A DNA stretch of 47,686 nucleotides from an uncultured Lachnoclostridium sp. (GTDB lineage Bacteria > Bacillota > Clostridia > Lachnospirales > Lachnospiraceae). Within the stretch, counting starts at the first letter, position 1; each line of letters begins with the position of its first letter. The notes under the pieces were generated by a model. The model searched no databases. It had not been told where the DNA came from and saw only the letters and a program-made list of their open reading frames with translations. This document shows, one piece after another, positions 24,100 to 32,877 of the stretch. The translations under genes were made by a program, and so were the position numbers. The stretch is taken from the NCBI GenBank assembly GCA_946402335.1, contig CAMIWE010000013.1, forward strand, positions 1 through 47,686. Reading direction: 5' to 3'.

Positions 24100-24909
24100 A
24101 TGAGAACAGCATTGACCATTGCAGGCAGCGACTGCAGCGGAGGCGCCGGAATTCAGGCCGATTTGAAAACAATGACCATGAACGGTGTTTATGCGATGAG
24201 CGCGATTACCGCCCTGACCGCACAGAACACGACCGGCGTAAGATCGATCCGGGAAACCGACCCGGAGTTTTTAGGAGAACAGATCGATATGATCTTTGAG
24301 GACATCCGTCCGGATGCGGTCAAGATCGGCATGGTTTCGAGCGTGGAACTAATAAAGGCGATCGCTTCGAAACTGAAACAGTATCAGGCACAGAATGTCG
24401 TTGTCGATCCGGTTATGGTAGCGACCTCCGGCTCCGTTCTACTTAAGAGCGACGCCGTAGACACGCTTACGTCAGAGCTGCTTCCGCTGGCAACCGTAAC
24501 GACGCCCAACATCCCCGAAGGCGAGATTCTTTCCGGGATGAGCATCAAAACGGAGCAGGACATGACCGAAGCCGCGAAGAAGATCGGCGACACCTATCAT
24601 TGCGCGGTTTTATTAAAGGGCGGACACAGCATTAACGACGCAAACGACCTTCTTTATGCAAACGGCAAATTCACCTGGTTCAACGGTAAGCGGATCAATA
24701 ACCCGAATACCCACGGAACCGGCTGCACGCTCTCAAGCGCGATTGCTTCCAATCTTGCCAAAGGCTTTGACCTGGAAACCTCGGTAAAACGCGCGAAGGC
24801 ATATATTTCCGACGCTCTTTCAGCAATGCTTGACCTCGGCGCGGGATCCGGCCCGATGGCGCACGGATTTGCCCTTACCGGCGAATACGCAAAGGAGGCA
24901 GAGGCATGA
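24100..24909 (+). CDS. thiD: HMP/HMP-P kinase ThiD
   Basis: A 269-residue ribokinase-fold enzyme that phosphorylates hydroxymethylpyrimidine twice to HMP-diphosphate for ThiE. The start TIAGSDCSGGAGIQADLKT and the late NTHGTGCTLSSAIASNLAKG are family signatures; VVDPVMVATSG and VLLKGGH are conserved strands. ATG 24100 follows AAAGGAG; the frame from 24025 is non-coding. The last bases overlap the cytX start (ATGA at 24906). Confidence 0.97.
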   Translation: MRTALTIAGSDCSGGAGIQADLKTMTMNGVYAMSAITALTAQNTTGVRSIRETDPEFLGEQIDMIFEDIRPDAVKIGMVSSVELIKAIASKLKQYQAQNVVVDPVMVATSGSVLLKSDAVDTLTSELLPLATVTTPNIPEGEILSGMSIKTEQDMTEAAKKIGDTYHCAVLLKGGHSINDANDLLYANGKFTWFNGKRINNPNTHGTGCTLSSAIASNLAKGFDLETSVKRAKAYISDALSAMLDLGAGSGPMAHGFALTGEYAKEAEA

Positions 24910-26120
24910 ACGAGAAACGTACTTCCGTTTTCGAAAACGGTTTGATCTGGTTCGGCGCTGCGGTTTCCATTGCGGAAATCCTGACCGGTACTTATTATTC
25001 TTCCCTTGGCTTTATGAAGGGGCTTGTAACGATCCTGCTCGGCCACGTGATCGGCTGCGTGATGCTTTTCGCAGCGGGTCTGATCGGCGGCAAGGTTCGT
25101 CAGAGTTCGATGGAAATTGCGAAGATGAGCTTCGGTTCCATCGGCGGCCTGCTTTTCTCGGTACTCAATATTATCCAGCTTGTCGGCTGGACCGCGATCA
25201 TGATCTATGACGGCGCGGGTGCCGCAGGCGGCATCTGGGGGGCAAATGTGAAATGGCTCTGGTGCCTTGTCATCGGCGGTCTGATCGTCCTCTGGATATT
25301 CATCGGAATCAAGAATCTCGGAAAGGTGAACACGGTTTCCATGTCCGCGCTTTTCATCCTTACCGTAATCTTAAGTTTTGTAATCTTCGGCGGCGGAGTA
25401 ATCCATGATGTGGACGGCGAGAGCATGTCCTTCGGTGCTGCATTGGAGCTTTCCATCGCAATGCCTCTTTCCTGGCTTCCGTTGATCAGTGATTACACGA
25501 GAGAAGCCGAGAAGCCGGTGAAGTCGACGGCTGTCAGCGCGCTTGTATACGGCGTGGTCAGCTGCTGGATGTACATCATCGGAATGGGCGCCGCAATCTT
25601 CACCGAAGAGTCCGATATCGCGCAGATTGTCGTAAAGGCAGGACTCGGTATTGTAGGCCTTCTGATCATCGTATTTTCCACCGTAACGACGACCTTCTTA
25701 GATGCCTACTCGGCAGGTGTGTCGAGCGAGTCGATCTCGAAGAAGCTGAGCAGCCGGTGGATCGGCATTGCGGTAACCGTTATCGGTACCGTCGGAGCAA
25801 TCCTGTTCCCGATGGATGACATTACCGATTTCTTATATTTCATCGGGTCCGTATTCGCTCCGATGATTGCCGTACAGATCGCGGATTTCTTCATCCTTAA
25901 GAGAACCGGCACGAAGCATCGTTTCGATATCCGCAACCTCATCATCTGGGTGATCGGTTTCGTCGCCTACCGCCTGCTGATGCGTGTGGATATTCCGGCC
26001 GGATACACGGTGCCCGACATGGCGATCACGATGATTCTTTGTGTTATTTCCTATTTGATCTTCGGAAAATGCCGGAACGATAAGGAGAGCGTTTCCGAAG
26101 CCGCAGTTGAAAAGGACTGA
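24906..26120 (+). CDS. cytX: CytX, hydroxymethylpyrimidine permease
   Basis: A 404-residue membrane transporter of the nucleobase-cation symport-1 (NCS1) family with about 12 helices. The opening FENGLIWFGAAVSIAEILTG and the helix pattern match CytX, the HMP transporter found in thiamin operons under TPP riboswitches. Its position between thiD and the thiamin diphosphokinase gene supports this specificity over cytosine. It overlaps thiD by 4 bp and ends 4 bp before thiN. Confidence 0.95.
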   Translation: MNEKRTSVFENGLIWFGAAVSIAEILTGTYYSSLGFMKGLVTILLGHVIGCVMLFAAGLIGGKVRQSSMEIAKMSFGSIGGLLFSVLNIIQLVGWTAIMIYDGAGAAGGIWGANVKWLWCLVIGGLIVLWIFIGIKNLGKVNTVSMSALFILTVILSFVIFGGGVIHDVDGESMSFGAALELSIAMPLSWLPLISDYTREAEKPVKSTAVSALVYGVVSCWMYIIGMGAAIFTEESDIAQIVVKAGLGIVGLLIIVFSTVTTTFLDAYSAGVSSESISKKLSSRWIGIAVTVIGTVGAILFPMDDITDFLYFIGSVFAPMIAVQIADFFILKRTGTKHRFDIRNLIIWVIGFVAYRLLMRVDIPAGYTVPDMAITMILCVISYLIFGKCRNDKESVSEAAVEKD

Positions 26121-26124
26121 ACCT

Positions 26125-26748
26125 ATGAACAGACGTTGTGTGATCGTCGGCGGAGCCGCGATAGACAATTATGAGTTTGTAAAAAGCTGCCTTCGGGACG
26201 ACGATTTCTTCGTGTTCTGTGACAGCGGACTTAAGCATATGGATGCACTCGGCGTGCAGGCGGATCTGATCGTCGGCGATTTCGATTCCCATGAGAACCC
26301 GCACCTTTTCGTAGAGACGATCGTTCTTCCGTGTGAGAAGGACGACACCGACACGGTTTATGCCGTGAAGGAAGCCGTAAAGCGCGGCTTTTCGGAGTTT
26401 CTGCTGGTCGGGACGGTGGGCGGAAGGCTTGATCACACGCTTGGCAATGTTTCAATCCTTCTGTACCTTGATTCGCTCGGGAAGAAGGCGCAGCTGATCG
26501 ACGATTATTCGGAGATGGAGATCGTTTCAAAAGAACCGGTTTTCATCGAAGACCGGTATGCGTATTTCTCGCTTTTAAACATCACGGGACTAGCAGAGGG
26601 CGTAACGATACGAAATGCGAAATATCCGCTTGAGAACGCAGCAATCACCTGCGAGTACCAATACGGTATCAGCAACGAACCGCTTCCCGGGAAGACGGCA
26701 CAGGTGTCGGTTGCTAACGGCAGGCTTCTGCTGATTAAGGTGAGATAA
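26125..26748 (+). CDS. thiN: Thiamin diphosphokinase
   Basis: A 207-residue enzyme that converts thiamin to thiamin diphosphate with ATP. Family marks are CVIVGGAAID, FFVFCDSGLKHMDALGVQADLIVGDFDS (parts FFVFCDSGL and ADLIVGDFDS), CEKDDTDTVYA and VGTVGGRLDHTLGNVSIL. ATG 26125 follows AAAAGGA in the end of cytX; a longer frame from TTG 26107 overlaps cytX. As last gene it closes the operon; thiamin taken up as such, or after dephosphorylation, would be activated here. A terminator follows at 26790. Confidence 0.95.
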   Translation: MNRRCVIVGGAAIDNYEFVKSCLRDDDFFVFCDSGLKHMDALGVQADLIVGDFDSHENPHLFVETIVLPCEKDDTDTVYAVKEAVKRGFSEFLLVGTVGGRLDHTLGNVSILLYLDSLGKKAQLIDDYSEMEIVSKEPVFIEDRYAYFSLLNITGLAEGVTIRNAKYPLENAAITCEYQYGISNEPLPGKTAQVSVANGRLLLIKVR

Positions 26749-26789
26749 CGGACTGCAAAACAAACAACTTAAAAAGACATCGAACGGTA

Positions 26790-26843
26790 TGACCGTGGTC
26801 ATGGTTTTTATGTGAAAATCGTGACTGCGGTCACTTTTCTTTT
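26790..26843 (+). terminator. Terminator of the thiamin operon, TGACC-type repeat
   Basis: TGACCGTGGTCA (26790-26801) pairs with TGACTGCGGTCA (26822-26833) over 12 bp if two G-U pairs are allowed, then CTTTTCTTTT. The second arm is identical to that of the hairpin at 13153-13186, including the following CTT. From 26844 to 26990 there is a weak -10-like TAGAAT (26868-26873) and no other clear signal. Confidence 0.75.
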
Positions 26844-26990
26844 AGGGGACAATTCGGTATGATGTAGTAGAATTCAGGAAACAGGGCGCATCAAAGCCTT
26901 TTCGACAGCGCCCTGAAAGAATCAAAGAAAAGCAAGAAAAATAAAGGGACTACGATTGTAGAATACACGCATAAAAGGAGCATTTCCGGT

Positions 26991-28157
26991 ATGAAAAGCC
27001 GATTGTCCGCAACCGGATATATTAAAAACAACAAACGAACCTGCTTCGTGCTGATCTTAGCGCTCGGGCTTACGTTCATGGCGATGTACATCATCGCATT
27101 TATCCTCGGCGCAACGACCGAAAGCTTCCGGCCGATCATCTTCGAATATCCGAGAAGAATCTCATTTGCCGAAGTGACGACCAATGCCTACTCGGTAAAA
27201 CGAAGCGATTACGAAACCATCGAAGAATATGCCGAAGCTTACGGGAAAGAGTATAAGGCGTTTTTCGAGGCACTCAGCAACGATCCGGATGTTACGAAGG
27301 TATATGATACCCAGTTTCTGAATGCCACCTACAACGGCGTGATCGGCGGAATCGGGTACGAATTCCCGCTCCTGCCGGCGGAGGAGATACCCTTTGTCGC
27401 GGAACACCTCGGCGCGGTACTGACGGGAGGACGCATGCCCGAAGGAGAAGGCGAGGTCGTGGTCGACGAGATCATCCTCAAAAACGGAAAGATGAAGATC
27501 GGCGACTGGTTCTTAGAGAATTCCTATGGACAGGTATTCAAGGTTGTCGGAACGCTCCGCTCGGACGGAATGGCCTGCCTCGGAACCCCGCGCGGAAGAT
27601 ATAACAGCGGATGGGGATTTGTCGTTCTATGTAATGACAACAGCAAGGATTTTACGAAGCTTGCCGCCAAATACGGCGTGCACGTTTCCGAGGAGAACGG
27701 CGATAACATCAGCGACGCTGTGACCTATAAGAAAATGTGGGATACGGATATCGCCGGCACGATCGACAGCGTGATGAAGGTAATCCTTCTTGTGGTAATG
27801 ATCTTCCTTACGATCTCCGTTCTGATCGCCTACATTTCCTTCATGCGAAACCGCGTCAACGAGTATTGCCTGTATGCCTCGATCGGTTATTCGAAAGGCG
27901 AGATTTACGGCATGATCATGCGCGAGATGATCATCCTGTTCCTTTCGGGAATCGTGCTCGGCGTGATCACTTCGCTCGGCATGATGAAGATCCTTGACGT
28001 GACGGTCATGGAGCCGAGAGGACTGGTTTCGGCCTGGTTCATGAAGGACCAGTTACTGCGGATTCTCGGGGCATTTGCCGTGATCGTCGGCATCCTGCAG
28101 ATTCCGGTTATGCTGTCCGTTCATAAAATCAAGACCATCGACCTGATGGAAGATTAA
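26991..28157 (+). CDS. FtsX-type ABC transporter permease
   Basis: A 388-residue permease of the MacB/FtsX type. One helix near the start (about 18-42), a large outer domain (about 45-255) and three helices near the end (about 262-285, 305-330, 350-375). The pattern is that of exporters or sensors for peptides and lipids, not of ECF importers. AAAAGGAGC precedes the ATG. It begins a row of permease, ATPase and second permease followed by a two-component system on the same strand, suggesting an antimicrobial-peptide-type module. Confidence 0.88.
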   Translation: MKSRLSATGYIKNNKRTCFVLILALGLTFMAMYIIAFILGATTESFRPIIFEYPRRISFAEVTTNAYSVKRSDYETIEEYAEAYGKEYKAFFEALSNDPDVTKVYDTQFLNATYNGVIGGIGYEFPLLPAEEIPFVAEHLGAVLTGGRMPEGEGEVVVDEIILKNGKMKIGDWFLENSYGQVFKVVGTLRSDGMACLGTPRGRYNSGWGFVVLCNDNSKDFTKLAAKYGVHVSEENGDNISDAVTYKKMWDTDIAGTIDSVMKVILLVVMIFLTISVLIAYISFMRNRVNEYCLYASIGYSKGEIYGMIMREMIILFLSGIVLGVITSLGMMKILDVTVMEPRGLVSAWFMKDQLLRILGAFAVIVGILQIPVMLSVHKIKTIDLMED

Positions 28158-28204
28158 CGATACGCCGTTATAGGACGGCAAATACGACACAGGAGAACAG
28201 TGAA

Positions 28205-28879
28205 ATGTTTGAAGTAAACAATATCAGCATGATCTACGACATGGATACGGATGAGAAAATGTACGCGCTCGGCGGGTTTGACTTAGAACTTCCGGACAAG
28301 GGACTGATCGGCATCAGCGGGCCTTCGGGAAGCGGCAAGAGTACACTGATGTACTGTCTTTCGACACTCAAAAAGCCGACCGAAGGCAGCGTTAGATACA
28401 ACGGTCTCGAACTCACCGGAATCCCGGACCGCGAGCGTGAGACACTGCGGCGGAAGGAATTCGGATTTGTCTTTCAGAAGCATTACCTTGTGCCTTATAT
28501 GAGCGCGCTTGATAACATCCTTGTGGCGGCTTCGGATTCCGGTAAGGAAACGGTTGAGAAGGCAAAGGAGATTCTTAAGATCATGGGTCTTAAGGAACGG
28601 GATTTTAAGAAGAAGCCGGCGAAGCTCTCGGGAGGACAGTGCCAGAGAGTCGCAATCGCAAGAGCCCTGATCAATGATCCGAAGGTCATCTTCGCAGACG
28701 AGCCGACCGCATCCCTTGACCATGAGAACGCATTTAACATCATGAAGATTTTGAAGGAATACTCGAAAGAACGGCTCGTGATCGTTGTGACACACGACCG
28801 GACGGTTCTCACGGATGTCGATACGATGATTGAAATGTGGGACGGCAATATCAGCAGCATCTCCGGCCGGGACCGGTAA
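28205..28879 (+). CDS. ABC transporter ATP-binding protein
   Basis: A 224-residue ATPase of the MacB/LolD group. Walker A is GPSGSGKST (39-47), the signature LSGGQCQR (141-148, Cys in the usual Gln place), Walker B VIFADEPTASLD (161-172), and the H-loop VVTHD. The preceding FVFQKHYLVPYMSALDN is the Q-loop. GGAGAACAGTGAA precedes the ATG. It should power the two flanking permeases. Confidence 0.96.
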   Translation: MFEVNNISMIYDMDTDEKMYALGGFDLELPDKGLIGISGPSGSGKSTLMYCLSTLKKPTEGSVRYNGLELTGIPDRERETLRRKEFGFVFQKHYLVPYMSALDNILVAASDSGKETVEKAKEILKIMGLKERDFKKKPAKLSGGQCQRVAIARALINDPKVIFADEPTASLDHENAFNIMKILKEYSKERLVIVVTHDRTVLTDVDTMIEMWDGNISSISGRDR

Positions 28880-28903
28880 GGGCGGAAGGAAAGGAAGAAA
28901 GCA

Positions 28904-29983
28904 ATGAAGCCATTTTCGGCAGCCTATTATATCGCAAAGAACAAAAGCCGTTCGGCCATTGTCATTTTCATGATGTTCTTAACAATGTGCATGTTTCTGG
29001 CAGGCAATTTTATCAGCAGTGTGTGGTGGTTTTACAATGTGTCGGCGAAGTACGATTCCCGCGTGATTGTAGTGACGGCGCTGTCCACGGATACGGATGA
29101 TTACCGGGACTGGAAGTCGTTCCGGGAGGATATCAAGAACGATGAGGAAGTGATCGCACTGTTCCGTACCGGCAACGGCTACGGCGGCGGGAGACTCAAG
29201 ACGACAATCGGTCTGGAAGCCGGTGTCGGAAGCATGGTATTCCGCTCGAAGGAGGATATGCAGAAGGCGATGGACCTTCTCGGAATCGACTTCGACTGCA
29301 GCGGCCTAACCGATCGGAGCGCGGTGATCAGCGAGAATCTTGCCCGGAACCGGGGACTTGGACTCGGCGACCTGAACGAATCGAAAGAATTCGAGATTCA
29401 GGGAATCATGAATGATCAGAGTTATCTGTTCTTCTACCTGCGGGAGAATAAAGAGGAGGATTGTTACCGCGTCAACATCATAAGCGAGACCCTTTCCGGA
29501 CAGGAACTGATCGACCATGTGCAGAAGATCATCGGTGACCGGAAGGTCCGGATCGAGAAGTCGACCGATTACTATATCCGGGAGGACCTCGGAAACATCG
29601 ATCTGATCTTTTATGTCGCCCTGATCATTCTTTCCGTAATCATGGCGGTTACGCTTAACTCGGTCGTGACCGGCCAGTATATTAAGAGAGAGTACGAATT
29701 TGCAGTGTACCGGGCACTCGGCGTGTCAAAGGGACGAATCCGCCGCAAGATAGCAGCGGAACTCGGGCTGATGGATCTGATCGCGCTTGTTATCGGCGTT
29801 GCCGCAATGCTTCTTGCAACGTTCCTTTTGAACGAACTCCTGTATATCCCGAGAGGACAGTACCTCCCGTATTGTTCGAAGAATGGCATTATCGGCGTAA
29901 TCGTTTCGAACCTTTTAATGCTTGTCCCGATGATTATCCTGAAGGGACGGAAAATGTGTAAAACCGATGTGACGGAGTATTAA
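28904..29983 (+). CDS. FtsX-type ABC transporter permease
   Basis: A 359-residue permease with the same layout as the 26991 gene: one N-terminal helix (about 16-40), an outer domain (about 42-235) and three C-terminal helices (about 237-262, 287-315, 330-350). GQYIKREYEFAVYRALGVSKGRI is the cytoplasmic loop that contacts the ATPase. The two permeases differ clearly in their outer domains, so the transporter is probably a heterodimer. GGAAAGGAAG lies before the ATG. Confidence 0.88.
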   Translation: MKPFSAAYYIAKNKSRSAIVIFMMFLTMCMFLAGNFISSVWWFYNVSAKYDSRVIVVTALSTDTDDYRDWKSFREDIKNDEEVIALFRTGNGYGGGRLKTTIGLEAGVGSMVFRSKEDMQKAMDLLGIDFDCSGLTDRSAVISENLARNRGLGLGDLNESKEFEIQGIMNDQSYLFFYLRENKEEDCYRVNIISETLSGQELIDHVQKIIGDRKVRIEKSTDYYIREDLGNIDLIFYVALIILSVIMAVTLNSVVTGQYIKREYEFAVYRALGVSKGRIRRKIAAELGLMDLIALVIGVAAMLLATFLLNELLYIPRGQYLPYCSKNGIIGVIVSNLLMLVPMIILKGRKMCKTDVTEY

Positions 29984-30020
29984 GACGGGGCATTTGCCAC
30001 ACGTATTTAACGGACTCCGC

Positions 30021-30059
30021 TTGTGGATACCCCGATGTTATGATACAATCGGGGTATCC
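30021..30059 (+). promoter_or_regulatory. Promoter embedded in a 12-bp perfect inverted repeat
   Basis: GGATACCCCGAT (30025-30036) and ATCGGGGTATCC (30048-30059) form a perfect inverted repeat. TTGTGG at 30021-30026 and TACAAT at 30044-30049, 17 bp apart, give a promoter inside it. The kinase gene starts at 30085. The repeat could be an operator, or a terminator without a T run for the upstream genes. Confidence 0.55.
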
Positions 30060-30084
30060 TTGATTAATAAAGGAGGTGCGGACA

Positions 30085-31281
30085 ATGGTATTTCTGAAAA
30101 TGGCGATTGCGCTTCTTGCCGGTATTCTGTCCGCGCTTAGTTCCGATAATCCGTCTGTTACTTTGATCGTAACCGGCTTATTGATGGTTTTGATCGCTGC
30201 GGAAGATGTGACCGATTCCTCGCGGAAACGCATCGCTCTTCGGATCGGCACTGCCGTATGCGCGCTGCTTACGGGAATCCTTTCCGGTCACTGGTGGGGC
30301 TTTCTGGCATCAGCCTGCGTCACGGTCCAGCCGATCCCGGGAACATTGGCAGCAGTTGTATCCTATGCAATCTTTGCGGCAACCGGAGTCGTGTCAACGA
30401 AGATGCCCGGTGTCCGGGAGGTATCCGGCGAGTCCGCCGGAAGGCATGCAGCGGAATTGATTTTTGCGACCGCCGTTCTCGGAACCGGTGTCGCGGTATT
30501 GTTCCTGCTCAGGCGGCTGTTACTCCTTTCGGAGGACCGGCGCAGAACGGAACGGCAGAGGCTTTGTGCGACAGTCGCAAGCGAGATGCATGAGCGGAGA
30601 CTCAACCGGGAGCTTGCGCAACAGTCATACACCGCCGAGAAGAATGCGCGACTTCTGGAGCGGGAAAATATCAGCCGCAACATCCATAACAACGTCGGCC
30701 ATTCAATCACGGCCGCAATCATGACGTTAGATGCGGCGGACATGCTTTTCGAGGCAAAGCCCGAGGAAGCAAGGAAACGGATGAACGACGCCAACGAGCG
30801 GATCCGCGGAAGTTTAGAGTCCATCCGAAGTGCGGTAAGGGCGCTGGATGACGAGGATGCGTCGGTTCCGATCGAGGATCTCAGAAGATATCTTGAAAAT
30901 ATTGTGGAAGGCTTTACGATGGATACCGAGTTGCAGGTAAGCCAGTCTTATGATGTGTATTCCGCGGAGGTCCTTGTGCCGAAAGAACACGCGGAGTTTC
31001 TGACCGGCGTCTTGCAGGAGTGTTTTTCAAACGGCGTGCGTCACGGCAAAGCGGACCGGTTCGCCGTATCGCTTCTTGCCGATGCGGGACATGTGAAGCT
31101 GACGGTTACGGACAACGGAAAGAGCGGCTTTTCCTCCGACAACCGGGAGGAGCTGATTCAAAACGGATTCGGGCTAAAGAAAATAGAAGCGTATGCGAAA
31201 CGGTGCGGCGGAAGCGCGGCCTTTACAAATGACGAAGGCTTTAAAACCGTTGTGGAGCTGCCGTTTACGGCGGGCGTATAG
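30085..31281 (+). CDS. Sensor histidine kinase (NarL-partner, HisKA_3 type)
   Basis: A 398-residue membrane kinase. Four to five helices lie in the first 147 residues with short outer loops, as in intramembrane-type sensors. A coiled region leads to the H-box RNIHNNVGHS with His201, then the ATPase domain with N316 (ECFSNGVRH), DNG at 343-345 and GFGLKKIEAYA. ATG 30085 follows AAAGGAGG; GTG 30076 is three codons upstream. The response regulator gene starts 10 bp after it. Its place after two FtsX permeases and their ATPase suggests the transporter is its target or co-sensor. Confidence 0.93.
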   Translation: MVFLKMAIALLAGILSALSSDNPSVTLIVTGLLMVLIAAEDVTDSSRKRIALRIGTAVCALLTGILSGHWWGFLASACVTVQPIPGTLAAVVSYAIFAATGVVSTKMPGVREVSGESAGRHAAELIFATAVLGTGVAVLFLLRRLLLLSEDRRRTERQRLCATVASEMHERRLNRELAQQSYTAEKNARLLERENISRNIHNNVGHSITAAIMTLDAADMLFEAKPEEARKRMNDANERIRGSLESIRSAVRALDDEDASVPIEDLRRYLENIVEGFTMDTELQVSQSYDVYSAEVLVPKEHAEFLTGVLQECFSNGVRHGKADRFAVSLLADAGHVKLTVTDNGKSGFSSDNREELIQNGFGLKKIEAYAKRCGGSAAFTNDEGFKTVVELPFTAGV

Positions 31282-31291
31282 GAGGGTTTGG

Positions 31292-31924
31292 ATGTTACGG
31301 GTTTTACTGGTGGATGACGAGACGATGCTCCTTGACAGTCTGGAGGTCATCCTTTCGTTAAATGATATGGAAATTGTCGGAAAGGCCCACGACGGAAACG
31401 AGGCGCTGGAAATACTTACGAAAGCGTCCTGTGATATCGCACTTGTCGATCTTAACATGAAAGGCATGGGTGGGATTGAGCTGATCGGCCATATGAAGAA
31501 ACGCTACCCGCAGACCAGAATCCTCGTGCTGACGACATTTTACGATGACGCCAACATCACGAATGCCATCAGCGGCGGAGCAGACGGGTATCTGTTAAAG
31601 GACAGCGGCAGGGATGCGATCTTAGGTGCCATCCGTCAGATCATGGGCGGCATCAGTGTCCTTGACCCGAAAGTCATGCAGCGCCTTACTACGCTTGTAG
31701 TACATAGTACAAACAGGGAAAATGTTCAGGAAGAGCAGGCATATGGAGACCTCACCGAACGGGAGAGGGAGATAGCCTCCCTCTTGGCGGAAGGCCTCAC
31801 AAACCGCCAGATTGCGGACCGTTTGTATATCTCGGAAGGAACGGTCAAGAATTACATTTCCGCAATCTATGATAAGACCGGAATCCACGACCGCGTGAAG
31901 CTGGTTGTGGCATTGAAAGGATAA
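31292..31924 (+). CDS. NarL/LuxR-family response regulator
   Basis: A 210-residue regulator. The receiver domain has Asp8, Asp9 and the phosphoacceptor Asp53 (IALVDLNMKGMGG), a Thr and Lys in LVLTTFYDD and LLKDSG, and residues about 145-205 form a LuxR-type HTH (LTEREREIASLLAEGLTNRQIAD read as LTEREREIASLL and GLTNRQIAD). TAGGAGG lies just before the ATG. It should be phosphorylated by the upstream kinase. The inverted repeat at 30025-30059 is a candidate binding site. Confidence 0.95.
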   Translation: MLRVLLVDDETMLLDSLEVILSLNDMEIVGKAHDGNEALEILTKASCDIALVDLNMKGMGGIELIGHMKKRYPQTRILVLTTFYDDANITNAISGGADGYLLKDSGRDAILGAIRQIMGGISVLDPKVMQRLTTLVVHSTNRENVQEEQAYGDLTEREREIASLLAEGLTNRQIADRLYISEGTVKNYISAIYDKTGIHDRVKLVVALKG

Positions 31925-31956
31925 ATTTATATCGCATTTGTCGAAAGGAGAGCCCC

Positions 31957-32760
31957 ATGAGTAATCTGATTGCAATTGCTAACGAAACCAAGAAAATCAC
32001 TCGAAACGGCTGCTATGACATGGACGGACATACCATCCGCTTTCCGCAGACGGACCTCAGCGCGGTGAAGGTTTATACGCCGGAGGAAGGCCTTGCCTTA
32101 TGCGCCAAATACGAAGGCGCGGACGGAACGGTACCGGCGTTTGAAATCACGACGGAGGATTCCTTCCAGGCGGCAAGAAGATTTGAGCATCCGCTTGTCA
32201 TGAATTTTGCGAATGCCCATCATCCCGGCGGAGGATTCGAAATCGGAGCAACCGCCCAGGAGGAAAGCCTGTGCCGCTGCAGCACGCTGTTTGCTTCCTT
32301 AAAGAGCGAGGCGGCAAAGGAAATGTACCGCTACAACAACGCCCACCGCTCCGGTGTCGAATCGGATTATATGCTTCTTTCGGACCCGGTTTACGTGTTC
32401 CGCAACGAGCGCTACGAATTGCTAGATAAGCCGGTCCCGGTCGGGGTTATCACGTTGCCCGCTCCGAACCGCAACGGTCTTGCGATGTTTACGACCTCCG
32501 AAAAACTGGAGGCGGCAATGACGAAGCGGCTGCGCATTATGGCTGCTGTAGCAAAGGAGAACGGATTCCGTTCCCTGATCTTAGGAGCCTGGGGCTGCGG
32601 TGCATTCCGCAACGATCCGGTAAAGGTCGCAGGGTATTTCAAAAAGGTATTGCTCGAAGAAAAATTCGGGGCATATTTCGATTCAATCTGCTTCGCCATC
32701 TACGGCAAAGAAGACGGAAAGAACATCACGGCGTTCCGGGAGGTTCTGGGAACAGACTGA
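31957..32760 (+). CDS. Bacterial-type poly(ADP-ribose) glycohydrolase-like protein (TIGR02452)
   Basis: A 267-residue protein of the TIGR02452/DUF2263 family with a macrodomain fold, the bacterial form of poly(ADP-ribose) glycohydrolase. The signature GGG followed after seven residues by QEE is present: GGG at 91-93 in HHPGGGFEIG and QEE at 101-103. The Glu pair cleaves ribose-ribose bonds in characterised members. ILGAWGCGAFRNDP is the conserved late loop. AAAGGAGAG precedes the ATG. A strong terminator follows. Its link to the ADP-ribose-type Nudix gene at 34997 is a guess from proximity. Confidence 0.9.
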   Translation: MSNLIAIANETKKITRNGCYDMDGHTIRFPQTDLSAVKVYTPEEGLALCAKYEGADGTVPAFEITTEDSFQAARRFEHPLVMNFANAHHPGGGFEIGATAQEESLCRCSTLFASLKSEAAKEMYRYNNAHRSGVESDYMLLSDPVYVFRNERYELLDKPVPVGVITLPAPNRNGLAMFTTSEKLEAAMTKRLRIMAAVAKENGFRSLILGAWGCGAFRNDPVKVAGYFKKVLLEEKFGAYFDSICFAIYGKEDGKNITAFREVLGTD

Positions 32761-32768
32761 CACAGAAA

Positions 32769-32819
32769 AAGCGCTATCCGAAGCGGCACGGGCCGTTTCG
32801 GATAACGCCTTATTTTTTT
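32769..32819 (+). terminator. Strong terminator
   Basis: GCG-TATCCGAA-CGGC pairs with GCCG-TTTCGGATA-CGC and is followed by TTATTTTTTT. It may stop traffic from both sides, since the flavodiiron gene converges from the right. Between it and the flavodiiron stop are two copies of CGGAGCGACTGTCAGG at 32828 and 32862. Confidence 0.85.
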
Positions 32820-32827
32820 GAATCGGA

Positions 32828-32877
32828 CGGAGCGACTGTCAGGCGGCATTTAAAAGCTTGCCGGAGCGACTGTCAGG
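32828..32877. repeat. Two 16-bp direct repeats 34 bp apart
   Basis: CGGAGCGACTGTCAGG occurs at 32828-32843 and 32862-32877. A partial third form (CCGGAGCAGTCGCC) follows near 32895. They lie between the terminator and the flavodiiron stop codon. Confidence 0.75.
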
